The position numbers and the translations under genes were made by a program. The notes below the pieces were generated by a model. The model was not told the DNA's origin and made no database searches. It saw nothing but the letters and a program-made list of their open reading frames with translations. This document shows, in pieces, positions 18,965-20,155 of a DNA stretch of 20,155 bases. Positions within the stretch are counted from its first letter, which is position 1; the number at the start of each line of letters is the position of its first letter. This stretch comes from Dehalococcoidia bacterium (lineage in GTDB: Bacteria > Chloroflexota > Dehalococcoidia > GIF9 > AB-539-J10). The DNA lies in NCBI GenBank assembly GCA_030603485.1, contig JAUVXS010000010.1:1-20155 (forward strand), given 5' to 3'.

Positions 18965-20155
18965 TCAATCATCTTGCGTATTCTTTTGGCTGCCTGTCTG
19001 GCGACATTTTACTTCCTCTTTACTTCTTTTTTTGAGTTCTTGATAGGCCTTGATTATTTCCTCCACGGAACTTTCATCTTCCAGAGTTGTGAGGTCTCCT
19101 ATGCTGGTATTATTGGCCACGGCCTTCAAAACCCGCCGCATAACTTTACCGCTCCTTGTCTTGGGTAGCTTGGCGGCAAAATAAACCTCATCAGGAACTG
19201 CTATAGGCCCTACCACCTTTCGCATGTGAGCGGCCAGGGTTTTTTTCAGGTCCGGAGAAGGGTCAACACCTTCTTTGAGCCTGACAAAGATAACGATGCT
19301 CTCGCCCTTCACCGGGTCATTTTTACTCACAACTGCTGCCTCGGCTACTTGAGGATGTGAGGCAGCAGCGTCCTCTAATTCAGCAGTGCCCATTCTATGC
19401 CCAGCGATTTTAAGCACCTCATCAGCCCTTCCTAAGATCCAGAAGTATCCATCTTTGTCCCTTACCGCATAGTCACCGGTATAGTAAACGCCGGGAAACC
19501 GTGACCAATAGGATTTCTTGTAACGTTCCGGGGCTCCATGTATGCCAAGGAGCATCCCAGGCCATGGTCTCTTTATTACCAGGAAACCCCTCTTTCCCGG
19601 CGGCATTGGCTTGCCATCCTCACCAACTACATCAGCCTCTACCCCCGGCAGCGGTAACGTTGCTGAGCCAGGCTTCAGCGGCACACACTCTATTCCAGGG
19701 CTAGGTGAAATCATGATGCCACCGGTTTCAGTCTGCCACCAGGTGTCAACGAGAGGACATCTTTCACCACCTACATGGCGGTAAAACCAGAGCCAGGCCT
19801 CGGTATTAATGGGCTCTCCCACGCTCCCTAACAGCTCCAGACTGCTAAGGTCATGCTTATTTAGCATCTCTTCTCCGTATCCCATGAACATCCTGATGGC
19901 TGTAGGTGAGGTGTAAAACACGCTAACTCCGTATTTCTCGATAATATCCCACCATCTCTCAATCGTAGGATAGTCGGGAGCCCCCTCATAAAGGACTATG
20001 GCTGCCCCATGTGCCAGCGGGGCATATACTATTGAGCTATGCCCGGTGACCCAACCGACGTCAGCAGTGCACCAGTAGACCGATTCCTCTCCAAGGTTGA
20101 AAACCCACTTATAAGCAGAATAGTTCTGGACTAGATAGCCACCAGTACTGTGGAC
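18965..20155 (-). CDS. acs: Acetyl-CoA synthetase, AMP-forming, C-terminal 396 residues
   Basis: The frame is open from the right edge to TGA 18967-18965, so the 5' part of the gene lies outside the window; a full enzyme has about 650 residues. The visible part runs from the middle of the adenylation domain: ADVGWVTGHSSIVYAPLAHG, then the VFYTSPTAIR region, DTWWQTETGG (the acyl-adenylate motif specific to acetyl-CoA synthetases), YYTGDYAVRDKDGYFWILGR followed by ADEVLKIAGHRMGTAELEDA (the hinge and C-terminal domain) and LPKTRSGKVMRR. The lysine of the last motif is the catalytic residue that is acetylated to switch the enzyme off in other bacteria. It converts acetate, ATP and CoA to acetyl-CoA. 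The gene is followed after 15 bases by the tandem-HTH gene on the same strand. Confidence 0.95.
   Translation of the reverse strand, partial: VHSTGGYLVQNYSAYKWVFNLGEESVYWCTADVGWVTGHSSIVYAPLAHGAAIVLYEGAPDYPTIERWWDIIEKYGVSVFYTSPTAIRMFMGYGEEMLNKHDLSSLELLGSVGEPINTEAWLWFYRHVGGERCPLVDTWWQTETGGIMISPSPGIECVPLKPGSATLPLPGVEADVVGEDGKPMPPGKRGFLVIKRPWPGMLLGIHGAPERYKKSYWSRFPGVYYTGDYAVRDKDGYFWILGRADEVLKIAGHRMGTAELEDAAASHPQVAEAAVVSKNDPVKGESIVIFVRLKEGVDPSPDLKKTLAAHMRKVVGPIAVPDEVYFAAKLPKTRSGKVMRRVLKAVANNTSIGDLTTLEDESSVEEIIKAYQELKKRSKEEVKCRQTGSQKNTQDD

Noticed and set aside
1..20155. CRISPR array
   Set aside because: No regularly spaced short repeats with unique spacers; the only regular repeat is the 156-base coding unit in the tandem-HTH gene.

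Overview
The window looks like chromosomal DNA from a Chloroflexota bacterium, most likely of the Dehalococcoidia. That placement is inferred from remembered similarity of the ribosomal proteins and of the accessory-gene families, not from a search. It has three parts.

(1) Positions 1-9301, all on the minus strand, are a fused str/S10/spc ribosomal operon read from right to left: rpsL, rpsG, fusA, rpsJ, rplC, rplD, rplW, a 31-codon gene, rplB, rpsS, rplV, rpsC, rplP, rpmC, rpsQ, rplN, rplX, rplE and the start of rpsN. There is no tuf between fusA and rpsJ; those two genes share an ATGA. Genes are packed with 1-40 bp overlaps or very short gaps, and several starts are GTG or TTG (rplB, rplW, rpsC, rplP, rpmC). 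A consensus-like promoter lies upstream at 9441-9469. The 31-codon gene between rplW and rplB encodes a basic peptide that matches the bS22 / AURKAIP1-COX24 (mS38) family.

(2) Positions about 9540-18190 are an accessory region. It opens with a broken transposase fragment and a tRNA-Asp(GTC) with its own promoter. Next comes a plus-strand cluster: a palindrome-controlled promoter, a membrane-anchored zinc-ribbon protein, a Mu Com-like zinc-finger protein, a terminator, a possible 80-residue ORF, a 379-residue coiled-coil protein and a 200-residue partner. A zinc-finger protein of 127 residues follows. Then comes a tyrosine-recombinase module: a 53-residue ORF, a recombinase with a zinc-ribbon insertion, a winged-helix-like gene interrupted by an in-frame TAG, and a 119-residue protein. 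On the minus strand are an excisionase-like HTH protein and a second tyrosine integrase interrupted by a single in-frame TGA. TAG and TGA both end intact ribosomal genes here, so these look like genuine nonsense mutations in decaying mobile genes.

(3) Positions about 18189-20155, minus strand, hold the C-terminal part of acetyl-CoA synthetase (acs, cut by the window edge). Fifteen bases after its stop begins a protein made of four tandem 52-residue helix-turn-helix units plus a C-terminal Cys-rich module. The units are nearly identical in scaffold but differ at positions in the predicted recognition helix.

The strongest candidates for something little described are the S10-operon bS22-like gene, the tandem-HTH protein and the operator-controlled zinc-protein / coiled-coil cluster.
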